Source of the DNA: Pirellula sp.
GTDB taxonomy: Bacteria > Planctomycetota > Planctomycetia > Pirellulales > Pirellulaceae
Length of the DNA stretch: 36,941 nucleotides
Reading direction: 5' to 3'
Assembly: GCA_025459245.1 (NCBI GenBank)
Contig: JALOQZ010000008.1
Coordinates: 1-36,941 of the forward strand
The first letter of the stretch is position 1, and every line of letters begins with the position of its first letter. The notes below the pieces were generated by a model. It made no database searches, was not told where the DNA came from, and saw nothing but the letters and a program-made list of their open reading frames with translations. Shown in pieces: positions 9,101 to 17,808 of the stretch. The translations under genes and the position numbers were made by a program.

Positions 9101-9340
9101 CGGATGTTGCGACTGGATCTTAGTGACCGTCAAAGGGTGAGCGAGATGCTGTGGCAAGCGCGAGGTAGGGAACCGAGCGACGATGAAGTCAATCGTTCAC
9201 TTGCATTCGTCGAGGATTTAGGTGGATCTGCTGATCGGGCGTCCGCAGAAGATGCACAATCTCCGGTTCAAAGGAAAGAGGCTTGGAAAGATTTCGCGCA
9301 TGTACTGCTCAACTCCAAAGAGCTGTTATTCTGTTTCTAG
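6107..9340 (+). CDS. PSD1-type cytochrome c protein with DUF1549 and DUF1553 domains
   Basis: A 1077-residue exported protein of a family greatly expanded in planctomycetes. The first 30 residues are a signal sequence (SCAPTLFAQ; the Cys could alternatively be a lipobox). A cytochrome-c-like domain has CYECH at 50-54 and a possible distal Met104 in YEMPPSGKL. DUF1549 spans roughly 170-400 and includes a second CxxCH, CARCH, near residue 361. DUF1553 covers about 760-1050 (ANRLWHHLIGRGIVATTDDF). The middle (about 450-680) is less conserved and probably beta-rich. ATG 6107 has AGGAAAG eight bases upstream. Proteins of this family are usually encoded beside a DUF1501 protein; here the next gene is unrelated and convergent, so it is solitary. 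Function is unknown; degradation of complex substrates has been proposed for the family. Confidence 0.92.
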   Translation: MSFRLLPITSLLAVFMVVAISSCAPTLFAQQSLGEDFFEKRIRPILVARCYECHSGEAKRLEGSLRLDHGSFYEQGGDSGAAIDSEQLSQSLFLQAIRYEGYEMPPSGKLPASEIEDLTKWVLAGAPWPDEPVPGSKKEIPSFDLESRKASHWAWSPIERRTLPPLSMEWSPASTIDAWIQNGLASKGLVPAQEANREVLIRRLHWDLLGIPPTTDELVRWRDEPSEDWYEQMLDSLLSNPQFGVRFARHWMDLMRFAQSRGHEFDEDIPGAEHYRDYLVRAWNADVSYADIVREHVAGDLLSQPRRHPTLGWNESILATGFWFLGEWVHSPVDTRKDETDRFDNMVDVFSKSFLGMTVACARCHDHKFDAISTEDYYAMYGYLRSSHYRLYRFETDEQEDRIHALLDTVRDDHRKQVTDLAQQFVRNLGEQRIDALASTLAQSKPAPFPLPSNDTRVLFDASTLPVESFRTNGAGFGSRVQLGGWKSIRLQSPAVKASDAAVADAKKGGTLKLRASAFPSIAADPFWFRQKSLLERMNAQNRYAQVDQAGGTFLTPAFHLESDRLAFLVRGNFKVFTAVDSHRLIAGPLHGETVFESKGTAESGWRWVQGPSLARYKNKRVHLEFSAIDTSGFELAQIVGGDTPTTPPIAWSVESIRESLSRIQETRGSELSELSEEDERLDAWVLTELIDRLNSRQFESAPAEIWETWNNALEGWQNSEQAIATKVTWESRVAMAMQDGSGQDDFLLIRGNPDKPAKLVPRRFLEALDGKSRSLDNRSGSGRLELAEQMLAPSNPLLSRVIANRLWHHLIGRGIVATTDDFGVQGKLPTHPELLDDLALSLRDGDWSLKSLIRSICLSSTYRQQTAAGESSTVDPSNEYLAFANVKKLQGEAVRDGLFLTAGQLDSRLEGGTVRVHLNDFLTGRGRPNQSGPMDGRGRRSLYLEVRRNFLNPMLTAFDMPTPFSSMGRRNVSNVPAQALTMLNDPMVHALAEKWAERMLRLDLSDRQRVSEMLWQARGREPSDDEVNRSLAFVEDLGGSADRASAEDAQSPVQRKEAWKDFAHVLLNSKELLFCF

Positions 9341-9399
9341 TTCACCTGTCGGCTAACTGATAGACGAACAGTAGGCCTTTCGATCTGCGAAGGATCGCG

Positions 9400-10674
9400 C
9401 TAAGCGTCGACGACGATGTTGCCATCGGGGACGCAGACGCATGGGAGGATCTCATTGGGCTTGAGGGGATATTGCGGTTTGCGTGTGTAACGGACCTTTC
9501 CTTCAAGCAATCGAACGGCGCAGCTGCCGCATGCCCCGGTTCGGCAACCGCTATTCATCGGTATGTCTGTCTTGATGGCGAACCCAAGAAGGCTTGGAAA
9601 CGCGGAGGCAAACTCGGCCAATCGATTGGATTGTCGAAAGTGAACGGAGCACGGGACGAAGTCCTTCTTCTCCCTTCCTACGGACGGAATGGGTTCGCTC
9701 GCAGGTGCATGGAATAGTTCAAAATAGATATTCTCGTTCGGTATTCCCGCGTCAAGCAGTCCGGTGCGCATCGTGTTCAACCACGATTCCGGACCGCATA
9801 GATAAACGTCCGTCGCATCGAGAACATCGATGCCATCGCAGACATCGACCGCGGTGAACTTACCCTCTTGAATGACATTGTCTTCTTCCCCTTTCACCCC
9901 GCGTGGAAAACGGGTGAGGAAAAGGCGAATACGGAAGTCTTCCGCGTAACTTGCGAATTGATGCGCAAAGGACAGTAGATATTCCGCAAAGGGAGCGTGG
10001 TCGACATCTCGGAACTGTGCAAAGAAACGAATCGACCCATGCGGCCTTTGAACGGCTTGCTGCAACATCGGGATCATCGGTGTGACACCGACACCGGCGC
10101 TGAGAAACACGACATGACGAGCTGTGCAGCTTTGTAAAAAGAAAGCACCCGAAGGCCCGCGCACACGCAGTTTGTCCCCAACGACCACGGTGTCGTGCAA
10201 CCAACGACTCACGCTCTTGTCGTGATCACTGGCTCGTTTCACGGTGATCCGCCAGTACCCGGCTTGCGCGTCATCCGAAAGGGAGTAGCAGCGACATTCC
10301 GGCGTTTCACCATAAAGGCTTGGGCGTTCCAAAAGGAGGTGTTGCCCTGGCAAGAAAGCGGGGAGCGGATCTCCGCTTTGGTCGACCAAATAGTAAGATC
10401 GCGAGTCGTCCGATTCTTGATCGATCCGAACGACTTGTACGTCGTACCATCGAGCTTCTTGCTGCTGAAGAGAAAAATCGGTGAAGCTTTGATGGAGCGT
10501 GAGGGCTAGTTCCTCGCTTCGAAGCTGCTGAAGTGCCGCTTCCTCCGCTTCCGTCCGACATCGACGTTGCGCTTGGTAACGCAGGGCCCGCATCACTTGG
10601 AAACCAATTGCGGACAACACCGTAAAAACGGCAGCGAATGCTAGCATTTCAGTAGTGAGCGCGGGGTAATTCAT
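9400..10674 (-). CDS. Membrane-anchored FAD/NAD(P)H reductase with C-terminal 2Fe-2S ferredoxin domain
   Basis: A 424-residue flavin-dependent electron-transfer protein. Residues about 8-28 form one membrane helix, followed by a charged, probably coiled segment. Then come a ferredoxin-reductase-type FAD domain (about 75-195; RCYSLSD is the flavin-binding motif), an NAD(P) domain (about 195-330; SAGVGVTPMIPML and VYLCGPESW) and a C-terminal plant-type 2Fe-2S domain with the C-x4-C-x2-C spacing in GCRTGACGSC and a fourth Cys near the end (PCVCVPDG). This order matches Hmp/Hcr-like and NqrF-like reductases, but the electron acceptor cannot be told. Start ATG 10674 has AGGAG very close upstream. 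It is divergent from rnc and convergent with the preceding PSD1 gene. Confidence 0.88.
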   Translation of the reverse strand: MNYPALTTEMLAFAAVFTVLSAIGFQVMRALRYQAQRRCRTEAEEAALQQLRSEELALTLHQSFTDFSLQQQEARWYDVQVVRIDQESDDSRSYYLVDQSGDPLPAFLPGQHLLLERPSLYGETPECRCYSLSDDAQAGYWRITVKRASDHDKSVSRWLHDTVVVGDKLRVRGPSGAFFLQSCTARHVVFLSAGVGVTPMIPMLQQAVQRPHGSIRFFAQFRDVDHAPFAEYLLSFAHQFASYAEDFRIRLFLTRFPRGVKGEEDNVIQEGKFTAVDVCDGIDVLDATDVYLCGPESWLNTMRTGLLDAGIPNENIYFELFHAPASEPIPSVGREKKDFVPCSVHFRQSNRLAEFASAFPSLLGFAIKTDIPMNSGCRTGACGSCAVRLLEGKVRYTRKPQYPLKPNEILPCVCVPDGNIVVDA

Positions 10675-10996
10675 ATCTCCTGTCCCCTCGGTCTTGAGGG
10701 GGGGAAAGCGAGAGAAAAATTGACGGGAAAGTCAAAGTTTCTCAGGTATTGAACTCTTTACCGCCCCATCTTGCTTCACCAGAATAGAAAGACCGATAGC
10801 AAGCGATCGTGCGAGTTGGGCTAGGAAGCTGCCGTTGCACCGAAACGGCCTCTTCCTCGCAACTTTTGTCTCATCAACTTGGACGGCCGCCCTCCTTGCT
10901 CGGCTCGATTCGTTTTTGTTCCTTTATCCCAGTCGTTAGGGGGAACGGAGCGTTTCGCACTTAGGCTTGATCCCCACGCCAGAGGAGTTGCGACGA
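10675..10996. other. Divergent intergenic region between the reductase gene and rnc
   Basis: These 322 bases should carry promoters for both divergent genes. I see no convincing pair of -35 and -10 elements, no strong hairpin and no small gene. If rnc instead starts at TTG 10967 the region is 30 bases shorter. Confidence 0.4.
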
Positions 10997-11737
10997 GTGG
11001 AAAATCCGGAGATACCAGCGTTTGACGATACGACCAGTCCTGAGGTCAAGCTCGAGCGGTGTCAAACCATCGTTGAATACCGATTCAATGATCCGACCAT
11101 TTTGATGTCTGCATTGACGCATTCCAGCGTGGCGTCGACTCGCACACAGTCCAACGAGCGTATGGAGTTTTTGGGGGACGCAATCCTTGGGATGGTGGTC
11201 TGCGATTATCTTTTTCGAAGTTACCCAGAATACTTGGAAGGCGAGTTGACCAAGATCAAATCGGTGGTGGTCTCTCGCCGTGTGTGCGCCAAGATTTCTC
11301 GGCAATTGCGGCTCGATGAATGTTTGGTGGTTGGGCGCGGAATGATGAAGTCGGCGATGCCTCGATCGCTTTTGAGCGATGTTTTTGAGGCGATCGTTGC
11401 AGCGATCTTCATCGATGGAGGAATCGACTCTGCTCGGAAATTTATTTTGACCCATATCGAGCCGGAGATACGATTGGCTGCCGATGGCCATCATGGGGGT
11501 AACTTCAAGTCTTCGTTGCAGCAGATTGCTCAGAAGGATTTGAAGGGGACTCCGGTGTACAGGTTGGTTGACGAGCACGGCCCAGATCATAGCAAGCAAT
11601 TTCAGGTCGTCGCTGAGATTACAGGCAAGCGATATGCTCCTGCTTGGGGGCGTAACAAGAAAGAGGCGGAGCAACGAGCCGCTGGTAACGCTTTAGCTCA
11701 ATTGAGGGGCGAGGACGCTCCATTTACCTCGATGTAG
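10997..11737 (+). CDS. rnc: Ribonuclease III
   Basis: Double-stranded-RNA endonuclease used in rRNA and mRNA processing. From GTG 10997 it has 246 residues: a catalytic domain with the signature ERMEFLGDA (54-62; Glu57, Asp61) and the second acidic pair in SDVFEAIVAAIFIDGG (Asp128, Glu131), then a dsRNA-binding domain at about 171-239 ending KKEAEQRAAGNALAQL. Length is normal for bacterial RNase III. I prefer GTG 10997 because AGAGGAG (10981-10987) lies nine bases upstream; an in-frame TTG at 10967 would add ten residues but has no good ribosome binding site. The next gene starts nine bases after the stop, so the two are probably on one transcript. Confidence 0.95.
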   Translation: MENPEIPAFDDTTSPEVKLERCQTIVEYRFNDPTILMSALTHSSVASTRTQSNERMEFLGDAILGMVVCDYLFRSYPEYLEGELTKIKSVVVSRRVCAKISRQLRLDECLVVGRGMMKSAMPRSLLSDVFEAIVAAIFIDGGIDSARKFILTHIEPEIRLAADGHHGGNFKSSLQQIAQKDLKGTPVYRLVDEHGPDHSKQFQVVAEITGKRYAPAWGRNKKEAEQRAAGNALAQLRGEDAPFTSM

Positions 11738-11746
11738 GGAGTAGAA

Positions 11747-14314
11747 ATGAGATGCCTACGCGTTCGACGCATCGGCTTGCTGGAGAAGCTGGAATGCAGG
11801 CTTCCTTTTACGGCGGAAGGTTCGCTTTATCAGCTATCCCAAAGCTATGACATATCGGGGCTAGGCGGTCAGATCGCCGCGGTTGTGGAATGGGGGGATG
11901 GCAGTAGTTCTTCAGGCTCGATCACGAATCAGCCAGCCCAAGGGGCGCTTCGATTTCGATTTGATTACTCGACAGATTCTTCTGGGTTCTTTGCGGATAC
12001 GAACAGGCGAAATGTCTTGCAACACGTGGCGGACTCCATCACGACGAAATGGAGCGATACGCTGGCGGCCATCACGCCGAGCGTAGGCAATCAATGGACC
12101 GCGACCTTTCAAAACCCCTCGACGGGAGCGAGTGATTCACGAACAAATCTGTCCATAGCCAGCAATGAAATCTTGGTCTTTGTAGGTGCTCGCTCGCTAG
12201 GCACTCCTCTTGGTATTGCCAATCGCGGTGGTTTTTCGGCCTCTGCGACATCGCAGACGTTTGTCGATACCGTACGTTATCGCGGCCAGACGGGCGCGAG
12301 TGCCACTCCTCCGACCGATTTCGGTCCATGGGGCGGATCTTTGGTTTTCGACTCTGTCGACCCTTGGCATTTCGGTTTGACAACGGATGGCCTCGATAAC
12401 AATGAGTTTGATTTCGCTTCGGTTGCTGCGCACGAATTGCTTCATTTGCTGGGCTTCGGTCTGAGCGGGAGTTTTGATGCCAAGCTGACTTCGTCAGGTT
12501 TCGTGGGAACGAACGCAGTGGCCATTGCAGGCGTCAATCCTGTTCCAATGCAGGATGGAGATCACTTTGCCAGTTCGCTCCAAAGCAACGGTCAGCAGAC
12601 CTTGATGTCGACGAGTGTCACCGCCGGGCAGCGAAAACTACCGACACGTCTTGATTTGGCTGCGATGCAGGATGTCGGGTGGCAGTTGATCGCACCGCAG
12701 GTGCAAGTCACTGCGAGCCATGTTTACGGCGACAACGGTTCTTTGTCGGGGCGAGTCCGATTGCAGGGGTCACTCTATGGGGAGCGGTTGATTCCTTTTT
12801 CGGTCACAACCACCAATGTAGCGCCAACCTTAGAACAACCCGTTGCACAGAACGCGCAAGTCGGCGTTCCGTTGGTACTCCCCACGATAGGTCTCTTTTC
12901 CGATCCGGGATTTGGGATGCCCAATGCACCAACCCCGAGCGTCGAGCGGTTTACTTTCTCCATCGACTGGGGGGATGGCAGTCCGATCGACCGCGGTTTG
13001 GCGACAATCACTTCACTCGGCACATCATCCAGCCCAACATTTGGCAGTTTTGGCGGGCAGCATACCTACGATCGGACGGGAAGCTTCACTGTTACGATTA
13101 CAGTGGAGGATGACGATAGTGGCAGAGCATCAAAGCAATTCTTGGTCTTGGTCGCAGGGGCCCCGTCGCTCGCGATTCGGATCGATCGCACCACTGTTGC
13201 GGAAAATGCAGGCCCGAATAGTGCAACATTAACTTTAGAGCGTTCTGGGTTCGCCATCAGTGCTCCACTTACGGTCCTGCTCTTTAGCAGCGACACAACC
13301 GAGCTCTCTCTCCCCGCAACGGTGACGTTGCCTGCGGGCGTTGCGTCGGTGCAACTTCCTGTTCGCGCAGTCGATGACTTAGTCCTGGATGGTAGCGTTT
13401 TGGTTCAATTGCGAGCTGAGTCAGGAACCGTCGTGAGCAATTCCCTCAGCGTGCTCGTAACCGACCATGAGACCTTGAGTTTGACAGCAACTCGGTCTGC
13501 ATTCCGAGAGGACGAGGGAGCGGGGGTATCGTTGCTTACCGTAGCTAGATCGAATAGTGACATACAACAGCCACTCACTGTTTCGCTGGCTAGTTCAGAC
13601 CTTTCCGAACTCACGCTTCCGAGCAGCGTGATCATTCCAGCAGGGCAGGCTTCCGTGACGGTTGGTATCACTGCGGTAGATGATAATCTGTTTGACGGTT
13701 CGCAATCGGTCCAAGTCACCGTTGCGGAAGCTCGTTATATCGGGGCCTCGATGACCTTTGTCGTCGGGGATTATCAGCCTGTGCAGATGGTGTTGCAGGA
13801 CAAGCGACAGTTGAATGAAGATATTCCAGCCGAAAGGAATGGGACCGTGATCCTGTCCATTCGATCACCAGCTCCGCCAGAAGGGGTCGATATTTCGCTT
13901 GTTGTCGATCGCCCCAGCGAGCTCATTGTGCCCACTTCGGTACGGTTGAATGCGGGGGCAACGCAAGTTGCGTTCCCGGTGCAAGCCATCGATGACTTCG
14001 TCGTGGAGGGGGCGAGGACTGTGCGGATTTCGGCGAATGGACCGGGACTCGACGCGGGAGTGATCGATATTGTCATCGTCGATGGAGATCAGCCTTTCTG
14101 GACCAATGTCGGAAATGAATTCGATGTAACCGATGATGGGTCCATCGATCCACTCGATGCGCTGTCCATCATCAACGCGATCAACAACGGCGGATCGCGC
14201 ATCTTGCGCCCCGACCGAGATCTCGACCTGGATTTCGTCGATATCAATATGGATGGTTCGCTCGATCCCCTCGATGCACTTGAAATGATCAACCGTCTCA
14301 ATCGCTCCGTTTGA
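11747..14314 (+). CDS. Secreted multidomain protein: metalloprotease-like domain, PKD-like and Calx-beta repeats, dockerin
   Basis: An 855-residue protein. The N terminus has the planctomycete LE-x-LE-x-R motif (LEKLECRLP, 12-20) instead of a classical signal peptide. Residues about 60-310 look like a zinc metalloprotease domain with HELLHLLGFG at 229-238; the metzincin third ligand (His or Asp three residues after Gly) is absent, as a Leu sits there. A PKD-like domain (IDWGDGS near 406) follows, then three Calx-beta-like repeats (about 475-780) with recurring A-V-D-D strands. At the C terminus are two EF-hand-like dockerin segments (DVTDDGSIDPLDALSIIN near 791 and DINMDGSLDPLDALEMIN near 829), which bind calcium and suggest docking to another surface protein. 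It likely acts outside the cell. A clear GGGAG ribosome site precedes the ATG. Confidence 0.85.
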   Translation: MRCLRVRRIGLLEKLECRLPFTAEGSLYQLSQSYDISGLGGQIAAVVEWGDGSSSSGSITNQPAQGALRFRFDYSTDSSGFFADTNRRNVLQHVADSITTKWSDTLAAITPSVGNQWTATFQNPSTGASDSRTNLSIASNEILVFVGARSLGTPLGIANRGGFSASATSQTFVDTVRYRGQTGASATPPTDFGPWGGSLVFDSVDPWHFGLTTDGLDNNEFDFASVAAHELLHLLGFGLSGSFDAKLTSSGFVGTNAVAIAGVNPVPMQDGDHFASSLQSNGQQTLMSTSVTAGQRKLPTRLDLAAMQDVGWQLIAPQVQVTASHVYGDNGSLSGRVRLQGSLYGERLIPFSVTTTNVAPTLEQPVAQNAQVGVPLVLPTIGLFSDPGFGMPNAPTPSVERFTFSIDWGDGSPIDRGLATITSLGTSSSPTFGSFGGQHTYDRTGSFTVTITVEDDDSGRASKQFLVLVAGAPSLAIRIDRTTVAENAGPNSATLTLERSGFAISAPLTVLLFSSDTTELSLPATVTLPAGVASVQLPVRAVDDLVLDGSVLVQLRAESGTVVSNSLSVLVTDHETLSLTATRSAFREDEGAGVSLLTVARSNSDIQQPLTVSLASSDLSELTLPSSVIIPAGQASVTVGITAVDDNLFDGSQSVQVTVAEARYIGASMTFVVGDYQPVQMVLQDKRQLNEDIPAERNGTVILSIRSPAPPEGVDISLVVDRPSELIVPTSVRLNAGATQVAFPVQAIDDFVVEGARTVRISANGPGLDAGVIDIVIVDGDQPFWTNVGNEFDVTDDGSIDPLDALSIINAINNGGSRILRPDRDLDLDFVDINMDGSLDPLDALEMINRLNRSV

Positions 14315-14407
14315 TATGCGGATTGGTTGGCATCTTTGTCGTTGTGGCTTTGCCTAACTCGCTCTCATCTGCTTGTAGACTTGATTCGCTGTAACGCCTC
14401 AATGCCT

Positions 14408-15013
14408 TTAAGATAGGCGTTGAAGCGAGTCTTCGAGCAGTTCCATGGGGAGACCGACGACGTTGGTAGCGGAACCGGAGCGGAGGTGAATCCAGTCCGG
14501 GCCGTCTTGGAACCCGAAAGCACCTGCTTTGCCGACCCATTGATCGGTATCGAGATAGGCTTCCAAGTCGGAGTCGGCAATCGGGTCCATCCAGAGCTTG
14601 GAAACATCGACACGGACGATTCTGTTGGCGGATTCTTTATCCCATAAACAAAGGCCGCTATAGACAGCGTGTTCGCGGCCCCGAAGTCGTCGAAGCATTT
14701 CGCGAGCGTGGTCGCGATCCTCGGGTTTGCCGAGGATGATACCGACGCATTCGGCGACGGTATCGCAAGCAAGAACGAGACCTTGGTCAATCTTTTCGAT
14801 CACATTCGCAGCCTTCTGATAGGCGAGTCGAGCGACCAGTTCGGGAGGCGTCTCACGCGAGCAGATCCCGCATTCCGCCGTTGGGTCTGGTTCCAAGATT
14901 TGGAAGACGTATCCATACCTTTGCAATAGTTCGCGGCGGCGAGGCGAGCTGCTGGCAAGTATTAGCGGGCGTGCATCAGCGACGAAACCGGGTTTCGGAG
15001 CGAATAAATCCAT
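14408..15013 (-). CDS. maf: Maf-family nucleoside triphosphate pyrophosphatase
   Basis: A 201-residue Maf/HAM1-like protein that would hydrolyse non-canonical or damaged nucleoside triphosphates to monophosphates. The family fingerprint LASSSPRRRELL is near the N terminus, followed by LACDTVAE (catalytic Asp region), ILGKPEDRDHAREML and the C-terminal KAGAFGFQ and VVGLPMELL blocks. ATG 15013 gives a protein of the usual Maf size; an upstream in-frame ATG at 15097 would add 28 residues with no homology that I recognise. Neither start has a strong ribosome binding site. It is convergent with the metalloprotease-like gene and divergent from the LmbE-like gene. Confidence 0.9.
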   Translation of the reverse strand: MDLFAPKPGFVADARPLILASSSPRRRELLQRYGYVFQILEPDPTAECGICSRETPPELVARLAYQKAANVIEKIDQGLVLACDTVAECVGIILGKPEDRDHAREMLRRLRGREHAVYSGLCLWDKESANRIVRVDVSKLWMDPIADSDLEAYLDTDQWVGKAGAFGFQDGPDWIHLRSGSATNVVGLPMELLEDSLQRLS

Positions 15014-15181
15014 GAAGATCTCGAAGGGCAAAAGCGATGAATTTGAAAATAGGTGAAGCTTGACTCGGTTGGCGAGTCTCAACCCACCTAACGCCATCTC
15101 TGAGGGCGACTTGTCGAATGGAATCCGGTATCATCTCGGCATTGCGACCTGCGCCATCCCTTAGGATTCACAGTCTCCATC

Positions 15182-15979
15182 ATGACTTCGATAGCGTCAA
15201 CGAATGAAGTTTTCGACCGATCGGTTCTTGCGATATTCTCGCATCCGGATGATATCGAGTTTGTCGCGGCCGGAACGCTTCTCAGGCTTCGTGCGCTCGG
15301 GTGGAAGATTCACTACATGAATTTGGCAAATGGATGTTGCGGTTCGAACGAGACGGACCGAGCGACAACCGCCAGAATTCGTTTGGAAGAAGCCAAACGC
15401 TCCGCAGGCCTGCTTGGGGCAACATTTTATCCGCCAATTTGCGACGATCTGGACGTCTTTTACAACCGTGAGAATCTGGCCAAAGTTTCAGCAGTGGTTC
15501 GGATGGCTAGGCCGACGATGGTCCTAACGCATGCTCGTTATGACTACATGGAGGATCACATGGAGACTTGCCGTCTCGCCGTAACAGCTGCCTTCACTCG
15601 ATCGGTTCCAAACTACGAAACCGATCCGCCCCACGCTGCTGTTGAGTGTGACATCGCGCTCTATCATGCGCAGCCTCATGGAAACCGCACTCCCGACAAT
15701 CGGCTTGCGATACCCGGCTATGTGGTCGCCGTCGATGATGTGATGGATACCAAGCTAGCGATGTTGCAGTGCCACCAATCGCAACAGAATTGGCTTGCGA
15801 GCACCCAGAAAATGAACTCGTATTTGCAAACGATGCTGGATTTGAACTCGGAAGTAGCTCAGATCACTCATTCTCCTTCCCAGTTCGCCGAAGGATGGAA
15901 CAAGCACTTGCACCTAGGTTATGGCCCGCAATCGTGGGACCCCATGCTGGAAATTGCTACAGCTACCAATGCGAAGTAA
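15182..15979 (+). CDS. LmbE/PIG-L family zinc deacetylase
   Basis: A 265-residue member of the LmbE/PIG-L family, whose known members remove N-acetyl groups from GlcNAc-containing lipids or small thiols (PIG-L, MshB, BshB). The metal-binding HPDD motif is at 21-24 and a further ligand is expected at His126 (YMEDHMETC). Substrate is unknown; bacillithiol-type thiol precursors, N-acetylglucosaminyl lipids or sugar N-acetyl groups are all possible. There is no signal peptide, so it should be cytoplasmic. The stop is only five bases from the end of the convergent UbiD-like gene, so transcripts probably overlap. Confidence 0.88.
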   Translation: MTSIASTNEVFDRSVLAIFSHPDDIEFVAAGTLLRLRALGWKIHYMNLANGCCGSNETDRATTARIRLEEAKRSAGLLGATFYPPICDDLDVFYNRENLAKVSAVVRMARPTMVLTHARYDYMEDHMETCRLAVTAAFTRSVPNYETDPPHAAVECDIALYHAQPHGNRTPDNRLAIPGYVVAVDDVMDTKLAMLQCHQSQQNWLASTQKMNSYLQTMLDLNSEVAQITHSPSQFAEGWNKHLHLGYGPQSWDPMLEIATATNAK

Positions 15980-15984
15980 TTCTC

Positions 15985-17808
15985 CTAAAGAAACTTAGCG
16001 ATCGCTCCGCCGCGAGCCGCCATGGCATCCACTTTGGCGGTCACTTCAGGATCCTCCATAAGGGGCGGGGCGTGATGCGGTTTGATTCTCGCATCGATCA
16101 GCAGAGGGCCTTTGCAGCCCCAATGCTTGAAGTCGGTGAATGCATGGACACCATCGATGTCGATCGCTGGATTGCTTCTAGTGAAGGTCACCCATAGCCA
16201 ATTCTTGAGCGACTTTGAGGCAAATTCATCGTCATCTGTCAGGACAATCAACTGCACCGAAGAGTTTCCTGACACGTCGAAGCAATGATCCAAGCTTTCT
16301 GCAATCGAGCGGAGCGAAAGCCCTTCGCGAGCTTTTGCTACCAACGCTCCAGGGATAGCGAGTCGGGCGGAAGTGATCGTGTTGGGGAGTGCCGGTAGAT
16401 TGGAGTTTTCACGGTGCAGATCTCGTTTTTTGGCACCTGTCGCAGCCACCACCACTTTGGAGCCTTGATTGAAGCCTTCTCCGCTGTAATCGAGGGTGTC
16501 GATCGTGGTTCGAGTTTGAAAGTGCAGGTCGCGAGACCAATCGATTCGCTCGAGCATGTGTCGGAAGAATGATTCAATATCGTGGATGTCCAGTTCCGGT
16601 GCGTCCATTTGATTTGCAATCCAAAGATACTTGGCAAGCGACAGTTGGCCTTGTCCTAGAATTGCGTTGGCTTGTGTTAGGAGCTCTTGAGGGCGATCTG
16701 GGCGGCGGTAAGGGGTGTACCGTTCGCTGCCTATGGCTAGCAGGAGCGGGTGTACCCCTGCAGCGTCGACGGCGTGCACCCCTCTTACGCCGGGCAAAAC
16801 GGTAGGGATGATATTGCCGGTCAGTTCGTGAATCAATTCTCCGAAGGTTGTGTCCTCTTGAGGGGGGCGTCCGACAACGGTGAAGGGCCAGATAGCTCCA
16901 GGCCGATGCGAGACCCGTTCCACATTCATAAATGGAAACTCGTGCACTTTGGCGTAATAGCCCAAATGATCACCGAATGGTCCTTCCGGTTTGGTACGTT
17001 CAGGATCGATCGTGCCTGTGATCATGAAATCTGCGTCCGCGTAGATGGGAGCATGGGACGGGTTTACGATCATCGGTATTCGGTGACCGGCCAGGGCACC
17101 GGCGAACGTGAGTTCGCTGAGTCCTTCAGGTAAGGGCATGACGGCGGCAAGTGTCATTGCGGGAGTACCGCCGACAGTGACGGTGACCCGGAATGGTTTT
17201 CCTGCTGCCAATGCCGCTTGGTGGTGAACACCGATACCGCGATGAAGCTGGTAATGGAGTCCGATTTCTTGATCCGGTACGTATTCGTTTCCGGAGAGTT
17301 GGATTCGGTACATGCCGAGATTTGCCTTCATCAGGCTGGTTTCGATCCCCATACTGAGGACTTGTGGCAAAGTAACGAATGCGCCTCCATCGTTGGGCCA
17401 AGAGACCAATTGCGGTAGTTGTCGAAGCGAGATCGAGTGAGAGAGAACTGGACCTGACCGAGAGGGCTTTGGAAGCATTGACCATGCGGTCCAGGGGGCT
17501 GACGCATATCGAAATGGGTTCTTCAATAGCGCGGTTGGATCTATTTTCAGCTCGATAGCTCTTCGCACACGATCGATGGTTTTGCGAAAGAGAAATCGGG
17601 CTTGTTCAATCGACCCGAAGAGGTTGGCGGCCATGGGGAACGCGCAACCAAGGACGTTGCTGAACAGAATCGCGGGGCCGCCTCGTTCATACACACGCCG
17701 TTGGATCTCTGCCATTTCAAGGTAGGGAGAAACCGGTTCAGCGACTTCGATAAGTCGACCATGTTTTCGGAGATCGGTGACAACGTCGCGGGTGCTGCGG
17801 TGATTCAT
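15985..17808 (-). CDS. UbiD-family prenylated-FMN decarboxylase
   Basis: A 607-residue UbiD-like protein, longer than the roughly 500 residues of E. coli UbiD. Conserved features are NLGMYRIQ (163-170; Arg168 in the cofactor/substrate pocket) and PERTKPEGPFGDHLGYY (269-285; acidic residues Glu270 and Glu275 of the E-R-E catalytic network). The family decarboxylates aromatic or unsaturated acids with prenylated FMN made by UbiX, which is not in the window. Likely substrates are 4-hydroxybenzoate-type or futalosine-pathway naphthoate acids in quinone biosynthesis, but sequence alone does not show which. ATG 17808 begins MNHRSTRDVV. It is convergent with the LmbE-like gene and divergent from serC. 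Confidence 0.88.
   Translation of the reverse strand: MNHRSTRDVVTDLRKHGRLIEVAEPVSPYLEMAEIQRRVYERGGPAILFSNVLGCAFPMAANLFGSIEQARFLFRKTIDRVRRAIELKIDPTALLKNPFRYASAPWTAWSMLPKPSRSGPVLSHSISLRQLPQLVSWPNDGGAFVTLPQVLSMGIETSLMKANLGMYRIQLSGNEYVPDQEIGLHYQLHRGIGVHHQAALAAGKPFRVTVTVGGTPAMTLAAVMPLPEGLSELTFAGALAGHRIPMIVNPSHAPIYADADFMITGTIDPERTKPEGPFGDHLGYYAKVHEFPFMNVERVSHRPGAIWPFTVVGRPPQEDTTFGELIHELTGNIIPTVLPGVRGVHAVDAAGVHPLLLAIGSERYTPYRRPDRPQELLTQANAILGQGQLSLAKYLWIANQMDAPELDIHDIESFFRHMLERIDWSRDLHFQTRTTIDTLDYSGEGFNQGSKVVVAATGAKKRDLHRENSNLPALPNTITSARLAIPGALVAKAREGLSLRSIAESLDHCFDVSGNSSVQLIVLTDDDEFASKSLKNWLWVTFTRSNPAIDIDGVHAFTDFKHWGCKGPLLIDARIKPHHAPPLMEDPEVTAKVDAMAARGGAIAKFL

Noticed and set aside
14393-14421. A 7-bp inverted repeat (AACGCCT/AGGCGTT) as a terminator between the Calx-beta gene and maf
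   Set aside because: The stem is short, the loop is 15 bases and it overlaps the maf stop region; no T-run follows in either direction.
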